Assembly: GCF_000330505.1 (NCBI RefSeq) | Contig: NW_004443692.1 | Span: forward strand, 809,408 to 873,407 | Reading direction: 5' to 3' | From: Entamoeba invadens IP1 | Lineage: Eukaryota > Evosea > Mastigamoebida > Endamoebidae | DNA length: 64,000 bases | Part shown: one piece after another, positions 22,448 through 33,174 of the stretch | Position numbering within the stretch: position 1 is the first letter of the stretch | Layout: every line of letters starts with the position of its first letter | Notes under the pieces: generated by a model | The model's input: only the letters and a program-made list of their open reading frames with translations | Told to the model about the DNA's origin: nothing | The model's database searches: none | Translations under genes and position numbers: made by a program

Positions 22448-23368
22448 CAACAAGTATTATTCTGTTTTTAATAAACCGATTTGTTATTTTATAATGACAA
22501 ATAACTGCCAAGTCATTTACTTTGATCATTACTTTTAATAAACCAGCAAGTATAGTTTGACACAAAGTGTTTGAAGGAGCACTTTTTTCAATATTTTATT
22601 CATCACTCCCAACTACCTGATTGGCACAGCCAACCGAGACAAACTCTTATGTTTTTTGGATATCACCCGAGTGGTGGTCATGTTTAAGTCTGTATTCTTC
22701 TAAGTGTCAAAAAATAGGACAGAATATTGGCCAATTTCTAGACTGTCCTGAAACAAATTTCAAATGGATTTTTCTCAACAGCTCATTTTGGAATTGGAAA
22801 AGTTATTTCTTTTTTTTATTCTTGTTTTTATTTAAAAAAAATTCTGCTATTGTTTTGGTAATTGAAAGAGCATTTTTACATTGTTACTTTTGCAATTTAT
22901 AAAATAAAGGTAAAAAACAAATGCTTTTTTACCTTTTTTAATAATAAATAATTTAAACCCCATTTTCTATGCAAATTATGATTGATAGTAAATAGGCAAT
23001 GAGTAATTCTTTTCAAAAATTCAAAAAAAGATAAACCGGACAATTATTAAAAATTGATTTTAAAAAAAATATTTGATAATAAAATTATGGCTATTTTTAA
23101 TATGAACAAAAAACAAGTTAGTAAACTAAGCAAATGTTTATTGTTTTGCACAAGAATTGTTGATTAAATATGATAAATTCATAATAAATGGGACATTGCG
23201 TTAATTATTGTAACAATTGGCATATTATTGATTTATGTAATAATTATTTGACTTTATTTAGCTTAGAAAAAAAAATGTTTTGATATTTTTTTGATTTATT
23301 AATTTAAAAAAATTAAAAATTATTAATAGTTACGATTTTATTATCCTTTAATTTAAATATAAAATAAG
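22448..23368. other. spacer between expansin-like tandem genes
   Basis: About 920 bp, very A/T rich towards 23000-23370. A 93-codon plus-strand frame (22621-22902) has a non-ATG start and a Phe-rich end and is not credible. Confidence 0.5.
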
Positions 23369-23647
23369 TTTATAATTATATTATAGTTTATATAGTTATA
23401 ATTTGAATAGTAACAATGAACTATAATAAAGTATAGTTAGATACAGAATAGAATGCAAAGAATAGACATGATGAATACTCCAAACACACCATCTCGTGTG
23501 TTTTTTGTTGTTCTTTTGACACAACGCGCAGCCTTTGAACACACCTCATCACTTTTACAAACACCACAATACGGAACACACCCACTTTGATATCGCACTT
23601 CTATCCCACTCACATCTTCTACTTCACTGTTCGTCGGATCACATTGA
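23369..23647. repeat. 279-bp near-identical duplicate, copy 2 (with 20725-21003)
   Basis: Second copy of the 3'-end and downstream block. See the copy at 20725. Confidence 0.9.
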
Positions 23648-25077
23648 TCCCTTTCCCCACAAGCAAAAGCCGTAGTTGAACAATTCGTGAAATTTCTTGT
23701 ATACAACTGCTTAAAGGATATTGAACTGACGGACAGAACACCTTTTCCTTTCAGTTTATAATGCATCATCATCATATTTACTACATGTCATATTTTTTGA
23801 TTCAATATTTACAAAACAAACCTTGTGAATAACACCTTGCCATATTGAGTGAAAATGCAGATTCGACGTGTAACCCATTTGCTGTTTGTGAAACGTTTCT
23901 GTCGAATACAAAATCCTTTGAACATTTAAATTCTTTCAAATTAGTAACACCATTAACAAATGTGTATAAAGAGATTTCTTGATTTGGTTCGATTAGAACA
24001 GTTGAGTCAAATACCACTCTGAACGACTTAAAATGTTTTGAAATAATGATAGGATAAGGAAATGTCATTGAGATACGAACTTCTGTGTCGATTTCAATGT
24101 TCTTCAAATCTGTTATTATATGACTATTTGAAATGTTATTAACATCATGCATTCTCAATGTCCACACCATTAAAGGGTCATCATTTTCCTCCCGCAGCGT
24201 CGTTCCTTCGTTAATAATAAGTGAACATTCTTGTGGTTTAAAGTAATCAAGTGGGACTGTCGAAGACGAAAGGGTTTTGTTTACTGTAAACATAAAAGGG
24301 ATATTGACATGTCCGCCAAAGACGTTGTGTACCTTCAAAAATGTACCTTTGGGTATGTCTGTGACTGGTACAATAAACTGTAGGTATTCATCAAATTGAT
24401 AGAACTTTCCAAGTAACTCAATGCCACTTGTTATTTGGTTTGTGTTAAACACTGAAATTGCAGCATTCTTTCCACCTTTCCCATCATCAACAATTGAAGT
24501 CACCATTGCACTTGGAACAGTTTTAAATGGGCAATTCACAGAATGAACAGCTATAGGGAAAGTATTTCCAGTCTCTCCATCTGTTCCATACCCACCCAAA
24601 AACTTGTAAAGTTGGTCATTAAGAAAAACAGTTCTTGCGTAAGTATTAATGTCTTCGACCATAGTAAGTGGATTTGTAAAATTCATGACAACAGAACCAA
24701 CCAAAGTACATGTGGCTCTTTTTAAAGTCGGCCCAATCACCTCTACACATATACCACATCGATTGAAGTTTATCCCTTGAACACTCTGGAAAAAGCTCTC
24801 TCTCGCAAAGTAACAGTCGGTTTGCGTCGCAAATGCAGTAATCAAGTTTTCTCTATCGGGAACGAATCGGTGGCAATCATCCAGGATTTGACTACGAAGA
24901 CCGGCAATCCCACTTTTTCCTAAGAATTTTGTACTTTCCGCACGCAGTCCGGTCTGAATGTCAATACGAGTAATTGATAAACGTGTAAACATATAAACAA
25001 ACAAGACATGGACCGTCAATGCTCACCTTTTTGCTTTGGAGAACAGACGCGAATATCAACAGAAGTAACAACAACAT
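23437..25077 (-). CDS. expansin-like secreted/GPI-type protein, copy 2 (three exons)
   Basis: Exons 25077-25003, 24953-23822 and 23780-23437, again 75, 1132 and 344 nt and 516 aa. Introns are 49 and 41 nt, at the same positions and phases as in copy 1. The signal peptide is LLLLLLIFASVLQS. The splice joins GPCL to TGLRAESTKFLG, matching the SPCM-TGLRGESTKFLG junction in copy 1. The expansin-like domain (RCGICVEVIGP, FLNDQLYKFLGG, VHSVNCPF), the sandwich region, the Cys-rich module and the hydrophobic C-terminus are all kept. Identity to copy 1 is uneven: two blocks are nearly identical and the rest clearly diverged. Expression may be driven separately, since about 0.9 kb separates the genes. 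Confidence 0.7.
24649..24760. repeat. 112-bp identical block, copy 2 (with 22024-22135)
   Basis: Second copy of the identical coding block within the expansin-like domain. Confidence 0.85.
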
Positions 25078-26160
25078 GAAAAAGGAATTTGTTCCAAAGA
25101 TACTTCGTTTTCTTTTCCTTTCTCATTATAGATCAAATACGTTTTTTTATAATATAAACATGATATAATTTAAGGTAGTAAATTGCTAATTAAATATTTT
25201 TCCATTTTTACGAAACAATTTATTGGTATCGAAAAAAAATGATATTTCTTTTTCGTGACTTCTTAATTAAAACACACCTTTTATTCCCGATTGTGTTCAA
25301 AAAAAGAAGACAAATATGTTTTCAAAAACATGGAAATTTCAACAATTATATTTTTTACTCAAATATTGATCAATTTTAATGATAGGGAGAAAACGATGCA
25401 AATGCCAAAAAATATTGTTTGTAATTTGATTTGTGATATTTCCTTTTTTAAGTTGTATAAATAATTAAATTTTTAGGTTTTATTGGTGATTATGCAATTA
25501 TTATATTATGGTATAATACACAAACACTCTTCTATAATACTTTTTTAAATAATGGAACGAAACTCAAGCAGAATATTATTTCTTGTGTCCATTCTTCATC
25601 AATTAAAAATAATCCCAACTGATAAAATACTATAATTCAACAATAACAAACTTATTTCTTCACTATTCAAATAATATCAAATTTGATGAACTTTTTGAAC
25701 AAAGTCAAACCAAAAAAACAATTGATTTTAAAACACAAATTCAATGGTTAATAGTTTTTATTAATAAAATGTTATTATATTCATTAGTATCAATTACCAA
25801 AATAATTGATTTGACGAGTTGCACCTCAAATTATTTATTTAATTTTATGTAAAAAAAATATAATAAACTATATATAATTTTTTTACTATTAACAACTATT
25901 TGATAATAATTGTATCGTTTTTTTTGTATATAAAAATTCGTTTTTTGCTTTTTTATTCAAAATAAGACTATTTTTCTTAAAGTACTTCACCACAAAAATA
26001 CAATTAGAACATAAAGACAATATTCTCTACTCAATTTTTTAATTTCAAACCAAAACGGAATAATAACAAATCGATATCATTTCCTCTAAAAAACAGAACT
26101 ACTAAATTATACCAAAACTCTCTAGTTTTGTTTGAACTTCGCGATTTCTTGTTCTGAAAG
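25078..26160. other. AT-rich intergenic spacer
   Basis: About 1.1 kb, one of the most A/T-rich parts of the window, with long A and T runs. It separates two minus-strand genes. Nothing recognised. Confidence 0.5.
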
Positions 26161-28044
26161 TCAATGACATAGAACAAAACTACAAAGAAGAAATAACAAA
26201 CGTAATAAAACATTTTGCGCAGCTAAATCTTGGACTATCCCCTGCATCTGTGAGAATGAATCTTTACTTTTTTTCTCCATTTTTGAAAACACACTTTTCA
26301 GATATGTATCAACCACCCCACTTCGCCACGCCGCTAACTCCATTTCTTTCTGCTTCAAAACATTCGAAGTCTTACTCAACTCTTCACATATCTGCGCCTT
26401 TTCCATTTGAAGCTCGCCAATCTTCTCACCAAGTAACGTGACTTGCTCTTCACCAACAACACTTTGTTTCTTGCCAAATTGGATGATTTGGACTTTTTTG
26501 TTTCTTTCTCGCTTCGCTCGTTCATCTTCCGCGACACGCGCTGACAGCAATAAACTCATTTTGGTGTTTTTCTCTTCCAACGTCTTATTTTGATTCTCCA
26601 ACTCTTCAACACGGGCTTTCAGCCTGTCTTGCTCAAGTTGGACATTCACCAAATTGTCTGTTTTCGTCATCTTCATCTCAACAATTCGCTTTGTCATTGC
26701 TTCTTCACTTTCTCGAGTCTTCTTCTTGTTCTCAGCTAATGCACTTTTGGCTTCCAACACTTCTCGCCTTAGCTTGTCGTTTTCGCTTTCTACTAACAGC
26801 CTTTGCTTCTCTTTAGAATCAATTTCTAACTCCAATTTCGCTTTTTGTGTCTTGTTCTCGTCTTCTAAATTTTTTACTTCGTTTTGGAGGTCTTCGATGG
26901 TTCTCAAGTACTTCTGCTTTTCCTTTTTATTCCTTTCCTCGCCCTCTTCCGCATCTTGTGCTACTTTATTACTCTGTTGCATTAAGACAGACTGCTCATC
27001 TAATTTGGTTTGCATCTGTCTTATCTTACTTTTGTTCTCTTCATCCGCACTCTTCAAATAATCGTTCTGACTTTGAAGCTCAGTACATTGCATTTGAATG
27101 GCAATATTCTCACTCTTTAACTCTTTCATACCTTCAACGACATCATCCAACTGCAACTTGCCCGATTTGATATCATCAACATATTGTTTTAAACTCGAGA
27201 GTTCCACTAACGCATCACTCAACTTCATTTGAAGGTCTATCTTCTTGTCATTAATCACATTATTGTCTTCCTCCATTTGTTTCACTTTAAGATCGAACTC
27301 AGCTGTCTTCTGTGCAAGCAAGTTTCGTGCATTTTCCTCCGCCTTTTTTAGTTCAATACAAGCGCCACTTGTGTCGTTTTTCTGCATTTTTTCATAAAGA
27401 TCTTTATAGTATTTTTCTTTGTCCTCGGCAGCACAGAGACTCTGTTTTAACTCGTCGTAAGTCGCTTGTGTGATAATAACTTTGCCTTCCTTCTCTTTCT
27501 CAAGTTTCACAATTTTCTGCATTAACTCGGAGATCTTCGACTCTCCGGAATTGGTATCACCCAACGAAGCTTTTTCAACCAAAGTCTGAGCAGCGTCGAA
27601 CGTCTTCATGATAATAGTCTTAGTGTCGTTTCCATAATTTTCAGTGTTAATTTCGTTACAGACTTCGTCCTTACAATCTTTCATCATCTTAGAAATGTTT
27701 TCTTTGATATCATCAAAACTTGCAGAAGACGTCTGGATCTTCTGCATCTCTTCAATAAGTTGGTCCTTCTTCTTTAACTCGGCCTCAAGCTTTTTAGATT
27801 CTTCCATCATCATTCTGATGTTGTCTTTCAGTGTTTCGACTTTTTGTTTGTTTTCCTCTGCCATTTGTTCTTGGAGATCATTCACTAATTGTTGCTTCTC
27901 TGCTTCTGCTTTTTCTCCATTGTCTTTAGACCAAAAAAAGTTGGTCAGTCTCTTTGATTTGAGTTGAGAGATTTCTTCTCTGTATTTCTTTTCCTTGTCT
28001 GCCCACGCCCTCCTCTCGCGTTCTAATAATTGTTTGTCGTCCAT
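26161..28044 (-). CDS. long coiled-coil protein with hydrophobic C-terminus, 627 aa
   Basis: Nearly the whole product is predicted coiled coil: dense Glu/Lys/Gln/Leu heptads from residue 1 to about 600 (KEKKYREEISQLKSKR, LEIDSKEKQRLLVESENDKL), with no globular catalytic domain. The last residues (VLLRLLFLLCSFVLC) are hydrophobic and could be a tail anchor. That would suggest a golgin-like or vesicle-tethering role. The C-terminus is uncertain. A GTTTGT...TAG string only 22 nt long at about 26180-26201 would, if removed, extend the frame to about 26031. I consider it too short to be an intron. No close family is recognised. Confidence 0.78.
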   Translation of the reverse strand: MDDKQLLERERRAWADKEKKYREEISQLKSKRLTNFFWSKDNGEKAEAEKQQLVNDLQEQMAEENKQKVETLKDNIRMMMEESKKLEAELKKKDQLIEEMQKIQTSSASFDDIKENISKMMKDCKDEVCNEINTENYGNDTKTIIMKTFDAAQTLVEKASLGDTNSGESKISELMQKIVKLEKEKEGKVIITQATYDELKQSLCAAEDKEKYYKDLYEKMQKNDTSGACIELKKAEENARNLLAQKTAEFDLKVKQMEEDNNVINDKKIDLQMKLSDALVELSSLKQYVDDIKSGKLQLDDVVEGMKELKSENIAIQMQCTELQSQNDYLKSADEENKSKIRQMQTKLDEQSVLMQQSNKVAQDAEEGEERNKKEKQKYLRTIEDLQNEVKNLEDENKTQKAKLELEIDSKEKQRLLVESENDKLRREVLEAKSALAENKKKTRESEEAMTKRIVEMKMTKTDNLVNVQLEQDRLKARVEELENQNKTLEEKNTKMSLLLSARVAEDERAKRERNKKVQIIQFGKKQSVVGEEQVTLLGEKIGELQMEKAQICEELSKTSNVLKQKEMELAAWRSGVVDTYLKSVFSKMEKKSKDSFSQMQGIVQDLAAQNVLLRLLFLLCSFVLCH

Positions 28045-28206
28045 TTCTGTGCTTCTTTAATTCCAGTTCTTTTATCAATGCACTGGTATTTCATTTTAGA
28101 TACTTTTTAATAAACATCAGTTGAATTTTTATTGTATTTTACCACTTTTAGATACAAAAGTGTAACACTTTTTATTATGAAAAAATAATATTTTGATGCA
28201 CCATAT

Positions 28207-29011
28207 TCACTCAATTTTTTCTTCTTTTGTTCCAAATATCAAATTCTTCACAAACCCCGCTTGTTCTTCGACATATTGCGCTTCGTCCACTTTGATTTGT
28301 TTCTCAAGTAGCGCCATGTATTTCCTTTCCAAGCTTAAATGCAAGTATGCGAGAAAAAGAACAACAATACTCGAAATGATGTTCACTGTTATTGAAATGT
28401 GATAGCAAAATGTGAATGAAGAGAGCTTCTGGCACTTCTCGCAGTGGACTATTTGTCTCTTCCCTTTTTTCAATTTGTTGAAGATGCCAATCGTCTTTTC
28501 AAGTTTCCCTTCGTACTTCAGACAACCGCAGTCGTCCGAATGTGTGTTGTTTTGATAAATACAGCAGTAATTCTATGAGTCATTAAAATGAGAACAATAC
28601 CAGTAAACAAACACTTGCCTCGGTCTTAATTCGGATGGTGTCAGTTAACTCGTCTCCCACGTAATTCACTGAGAACATTCCAAGAACCAAAATAATGATA
28701 GAAATTGCAGAAAAGGCAAATGAAAGTGTTGAGAACACAAAAGGTTTGTCGATTACAATGGTGTACTCTTTAGGGACAATAACTGGGTTTTCCATATTTG
28801 CAAAACAAATCACTCCAACACACAACCAGAACATCAGAGTGATCCACACTACATAGTACTTTGGGGTTTCTATCACTGTTTTATTCATTTCAATCATCAT
28901 ACCTCCAAAGCAAAAGAGCACAGAAAACGCCTTTCCGTTAATTTAAATATCACAGCATCAAGAACAAACAGCGACAAGTCCAATCCACTCGCGAATTGCA
29001 TTTGAGTGCAT
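28207..29011 (-). CDS. tetraspanin-like four-TM protein (three exons)
   Basis: I infer exons 29011-28970, 28930-28613 and 28572-28207, giving 241 aa. The introns are 39 and 40 nt, both phase 0, with GTTTGT donors. The joined first exon completes TM1 (WIGLVAAFSVLFCFGGMMI). TM2 is YYVVWITLMFWLCVGVICFA, TM3 is STLSFAFSAISIIILVLGMF, and TM4 lies near HISITVNIISSIVVLFLAYL. Between TM3 and TM4 is a loop of about 75 residues with YCC, CGC and CEKC motifs, like the disulfide-bonded large loop of tetraspanins, though the canonical CCG is not exact. A tetraspanin would organise membrane microdomains. The topology supports the call but the family assignment is moderate. Confidence 0.6.
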
Positions 29012-29127
29012 TGAGGTTATAGATTTTATAGTTTCCAATTATAATAAAAGATATGCTATAAGAATCATGAACCAAAATAATACAAAAACAAGTGAAAACA
29101 CAGAAGTGAGACTATAGAGGGTGTCTT

Positions 29128-29682
29128 TCACCCCTTTAACGTGATGCGCTTAAACACAGCATTGAACTCCATTCCTTTATTCCTTTGACAATTTTTGATG
29201 TCATTACAACACACGACGATGTTGTTTCCTTTGATTCCTTTAAACACATCAATGTTGTCTGTCACATCAAGGATCGAAGCGACTTCGATTATGACGACGT
29301 CACCACCTATCAAACATTTTTGGAAGATGACGGTGTTGATATCCTCAAAACGCATTGTACTGGTCTTCTTCCCAAAATCTTCTAACCACTTTTTTGTATA
29401 TACAACGGAGTTACGCCCACAGACATACATTTTATGCGTCGATGTCTCACGCTCGAGCTTTTTTGTCCACGCGATGAAGTCCTTTTGCTTTTTGATCATT
29501 GCGTCGTTAGTCGCGGCACACTCGTCGTATTTTGTCTCAAACGACGTCGACTGCGGACAGAGGTGGAACGTAGGAAAATAAGCGCTTGCGTCGTCGTCCG
29601 AGGAGTCGTCACACGTTGCGCCAAAGTCCAAGAACTCGCATTGGTCGTAGTAATTCGAAGTGGTTGTGAAGTGGTAATCCAT
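29128..29682 (-). CDS. hypothetical protein, 184 aa
   Basis: Intact ORF starting MDYHFTTTSNYYDQCEF. It has an acidic patch (CDDSSDDDASAYF) and then a compact-looking alpha/beta region with several Cys (YVCGRNSVVY, IIEVASILDVTDNIDVF, NIVVCCNDIKNCQRN). No signal peptide or membrane helix. I do not recognise the family. The alternating hydrophobic strands in the C-terminal half suggest a folded domain. It lies 116 nt upstream of the tetraspanin-like gene on the same strand. Confidence 0.6.
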   Translation of the reverse strand: MDYHFTTTSNYYDQCEFLDFGATCDDSSDDDASAYFPTFHLCPQSTSFETKYDECAATNDAMIKKQKDFIAWTKKLERETSTHKMYVCGRNSVVYTKKWLEDFGKKTSTMRFEDINTVIFQKCLIGGDVVIIEVASILDVTDNIDVFKGIKGNNIVVCCNDIKNCQRNKGMEFNAVFKRITLKG

Positions 29683-30690
29683 CGCCTTCCCAGCAATTTG
29701 TTCTTTTCGTGTTTATTTTTGAGGTGAATTTTCCTTCCTTTGTCTAGTTTTTATTTAACTCTTTTATAACTTAAAATAGCTTGATATATTTGGTAATGAC
29801 CTTCCAATTGGATATTAACTCTTCTTCTCTTTGCCTTCATTCAATTTGACATAAGATCCATATTTCTTCTTGAAAAACAAATTCGGCAATTCTTTTGATT
29901 GTGTTGTTGTATTAATAGATATACACATGTGAATAAGTCTCTGAGTAAAATAAGACGAAAAGAATGTGGAAAGCCGTTTTCTTGAAAAAAAGGATGAAAA
30001 AAATTATTGGAGTGCTATATAAAAAGAACATGATAAAAAAACCCTTTTTCACCACTATTCCTGTTTTCCTCGTTTTNNNNNNNNNNNNNNNNNNNNNNNN
30101 NNNNNNNNNNNNNNNNNNNNNNNNNNNNNNNNNNNNNNNNNNNNNNNNNNNNNNNNNNNNNNNNNNNNNNNNNNNNTGTGTCTCGTCTTCACACACAAAA
30201 AATCTGCTGTCCAATCACCTTAAAAGTTGTGTTTTTTGTGATGAGTTTTCTTCATTTCAGTTCCTTTATTCAACACAACAAATCGATTGTTTAACTCATT
30301 TTACTAATATATTTTAGTTCATTTACTATTTATCATAATTCATGTCATACTGTTAGTCCACCCATTTTTCAATAACACTTTTATTGTCGTTCAGCGAGTT
30401 TTAGTTTTTTTCAGCTCAAAATTATGTTTTATTTATATTTTGCCTTTTTTGTTATACTTAATACATTTAAAATGTTATTAATTGAAAAGATGAGAAAAAA
30501 AGCACACTTTTGTTATCTCCATAACACACCCCTTTTTCTCACAAATAGCCAAACACACAGCGTTTGATTGTTGATTTACTTTCGTACTCTATTCGACTTA
30601 ATATTGATTAAATAATAATAATCCGTATTAAAAAACAACTACTATTAAACTAAACAAAAACCATTCATAATAACCCAACACACAGACAGA
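29683..30690. other. intergenic spacer containing an assembly gap
   Basis: No credible gene. The frames that cross 30077-30176 are artefacts of the N run. The flanking DNA is A/T rich with T-runs. Confidence 0.5.
30077..30176. other. assembly gap (100 N)
   Basis: Exactly 100 N in non-coding DNA. Confidence 0.98.
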
Positions 30691-32307
30691 CTACTCATCC
30701 CACACAACCACATTTTTCCCATACCCGCTGATCATTTGCGAAGTCAACGGATTCCACATCGCACAATAACAACTTTTATCGGTAGAACTACCAACGTTAA
30801 CATCCGGGTAGATCCTCTTCGCAAATTTCCCGTCGAGCAAATTCCATACAAAGACACTTCCATCGACTGAACCAACTGTCATAAACTGTTTGTCGCAAGA
30901 AACACCAATTTTACTCCCCGGGTTGATGTAATCGTCATTCACAAAACTCTTCACCTTACGCATCATTAATGGGTCAACCATCCAAACCACGTTGTCCTTC
31001 CCATTGACCAACAAATACTCCCCAACACCTTCAACAAAGGTCACACCACTGCACGCAACACCATCGTACACCTCGATTATCCCAACATCCTCTTTCTGCC
31101 GATTGTCCCAAAACCGGAGGGTACCGTCCATGTGACACGTCACTATTTGGTTTCGCATTAACTCCAAACTGATGACCGCCGACTTCGCAGAGCAACTTAA
31201 TTTACAGCGCGACTGAGATAAGTCCCAGAAGCGCACAGTACGATCAGAAGAGCCCGTGACAACACTCAATGCGTCCAAAAACTTACCACCAGTGACTCTA
31301 TTTGCATGCCCCGTTAATGTGTACCGGGTGCTGTTCCTCTGTAAGTCGAAAACGCGGGACGTCGCATCATTTGAAGTGACCAACAACATATCGCTCACTT
31401 CGCTGAATGTGACGGAAGTCACCGACTGCGCCATTCCGCGAAGAAACATCTTGCAGACAGACAACCCCGAGTCGTATATCCTCACAGTCCTATCTTCACT
31501 CCCACTGGCATATAATTGCCCATTTGCACTAAAAGCGAGACAAGTGATATCCCCCGTGTGGCCAACAATATTTCTCACTGCAATTGAAGGTACTTTACAC
31601 GCAAAATCGCCTTTGAATATGCTCATGGTTGGTTTCAAGTCCTCCTCTTTCGCTATGAAAGTCTCCGTTTTACTCACTTTCAAGTTTTTGTCCGACTTTT
31701 CCGGTGTTTTTGGCTTCTCCAATTTCTCCGTCTTCTGCTTTTGAAGCTCTGGCTTGGGTTTCGGAGGCTCGCTTTTGTTAATTAGAGACGATTCATGTTT
31801 TTGGAGTTGATTTGTATGTGTAGATGTTTGAATATACGACTGGGTCGAGTTTCTTTCCACCTGTTTTCTCAAGTCTTCAATGATGTCGAGGAGCCGGTGG
31901 TTTTCGTAATTCACCGCCTTTGACTTCTCACTCGTTTGTTCGAATGATTGTCTTGAGAAAGCAAGTTCCTTCTTGAGATACTCAATTTGTTTTTCTAAGG
32001 ACTTCTTCGATGTGTCTTCATCCTTTGCCTTCATTTGATACGTTGCAAGAAGGTCTTTAGTCTCTTGTATTGTTCCGTCCTTAGTCTTTATTATTGTTTG
32101 CAGTTCTGATATTTTGTCAGCAGCTTCAAATAGTCTTGCCGTCTGCGCGTTGATAAAAGTTGTCGAGTTCAAAAGGTCTTTTGAAAGCTGAGAGACTTGA
32201 ACATCACTAAAATTGTTATTCAAATGATTAAAATGAAGAAGAAGAAACAGACAAACTACTCCTCTTTCGACGCTGTTGTCAGTGTTATTGAAGTGATAGA
32301 TTTCCAT
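30691..32307 (-). CDS. ATG16-like autophagy protein (coiled coil plus WD40)
   Basis: A 538-aa product. Residues about 40-160 form a coiled coil (ARLFEAADKISELQTIIK). A Lys/Pro/Glu linker follows, then about seven WD40 blades from residue 225 (GHTGDITCLAFSANGQLYASGSEDRTVRIYD, cut here to its pattern). The blade with LTGHANRVTGGKF, VTGSSDRTVRFWDL and VTCHMDGTLRFWD follows the order seen in ATG16 proteins rather than generic WD40 proteins, and the chain ends GKNVVVWDE. ATG16 scaffolds ATG5-ATG12 to place lipidated ATG8 on membranes. The N-terminal ATG5-binding helix is not obvious. A 69-nt GTTTGT...CAG stretch (32256-32188) near the start is in frame, so it may be either intron or coding. Confidence 0.7.
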   Translation of the reverse strand: MEIYHFNNTDNSVERGVVCLFLLLHFNHLNNNFSDVQVSQLSKDLLNSTTFINAQTARLFEAADKISELQTIIKTKDGTIQETKDLLATYQMKAKDEDTSKKSLEKQIEYLKKELAFSRQSFEQTSEKSKAVNYENHRLLDIIEDLRKQVERNSTQSYIQTSTHTNQLQKHESSLINKSEPPKPKPELQKQKTEKLEKPKTPEKSDKNLKVSKTETFIAKEEDLKPTMSIFKGDFACKVPSIAVRNIVGHTGDITCLAFSANGQLYASGSEDRTVRIYDSGLSVCKMFLRGMAQSVTSVTFSEVSDMLLVTSNDATSRVFDLQRNSTRYTLTGHANRVTGGKFLDALSVVTGSSDRTVRFWDLSQSRCKLSCSAKSAVISLELMRNQIVTCHMDGTLRFWDNRQKEDVGIIEVYDGVACSGVTFVEGVGEYLLVNGKDNVVWMVDPLMMRKVKSFVNDDYINPGSKIGVSCDKQFMTVGSVDGSVFVWNLLDGKFAKRIYPDVNVGSSTDKSCYCAMWNPLTSQMISGYGKNVVVWDE

Positions 32308-33174
32308 GGAGCGATTTGAATCAGGTCTCGCCTTTCTAGCTTAGTAAAAAGAAGCGAGGCGTAGGACATATATTGAATTTAAAGTTTCTATAAAATTTTG
32401 ATGAGCAAAAACTTTGTTCTATGACTCACCTATCGGCAAAAAAATATAACTCTCCATTGGTAATTGAATTGTACCACTAAAAAATAGTTTATTATAATTT
32501 TTTATATTACTCAATTTTGGAAATAATAAAAATGCAGATTTGGAAGTTTTAAAAATAACGACACACAGTCGTTTTTAGAACATTTGACCGATTTGTTATA
32601 TAATTTAATTATTTTACTAAATAACTATAATTTATTTATAGTGGCTTTTTTGTAAGATACAATAATCTTTTTGATGTCGAGAAATGGATCTTCTATAATC
32701 ATATTTGGTAATAATTTACTTAAATGAGTTTACTATTACAAAAATCCTTTGTATATAATAATATTAAAATAAACTAATATACAATTATAATAGGAAGACT
32801 AATATTACTAAGTTAATTTAAATTTGTAAATTAATAATTATAATTAATTAATTTACATGAATAAAGTTGTTTCAATTTAATTATAAGTTAACGTTTTTTG
32901 ATCAATAATATTAATTTGATTCAATAAAATAAAAGTTAACAATAATGATCTTTAGATGTTTTTATTATTTTTTTTAGTTAATTTTACTAACATTTTAATA
33001 CAAGTTATTCCAAAACAGAAAAATGTGGAAGGTTAAGTAAATCTTATTTATTTTTTATGGAATTGACTTGAAGTTGTTATAATAATAAATAAATTTGTAT
33101 TCTAAAAACTATTAATTATTAATATTAACAATTGTTTATAATAAAAGAAGATCAATAACATATAAAAACACATA
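32308..33174. other. AT-rich intergenic spacer
   Basis: About 870 bp, extremely A/T rich with TTAATTA-type runs. Nothing recognised. Confidence 0.5.

Noticed and set aside
22621..22902. 93-codon ORF between the expansin-like genes
   Set aside because: Non-ATG start, Phe-rich end, no conserved motif. The other expansin-like gene has no counterpart nearby.
26031..26213. Extension of the coiled-coil gene through a 22-nt GTTTGT...TAG intron
   Set aside because: It is shorter than the shortest other introns inferred here (39 nt), and the existing stop gives a plausible tail-anchor end.
29912..30317. ORFs spanning the 100-N gap
   Set aside because: They exist only because N codons are read through.
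32188..32256. A 69-nt intron near the start of the ATG16-like gene
   Set aside because: It is in frame and has no stop, so splicing is not required. I left it as coding and noted the alternative in the gene entry.
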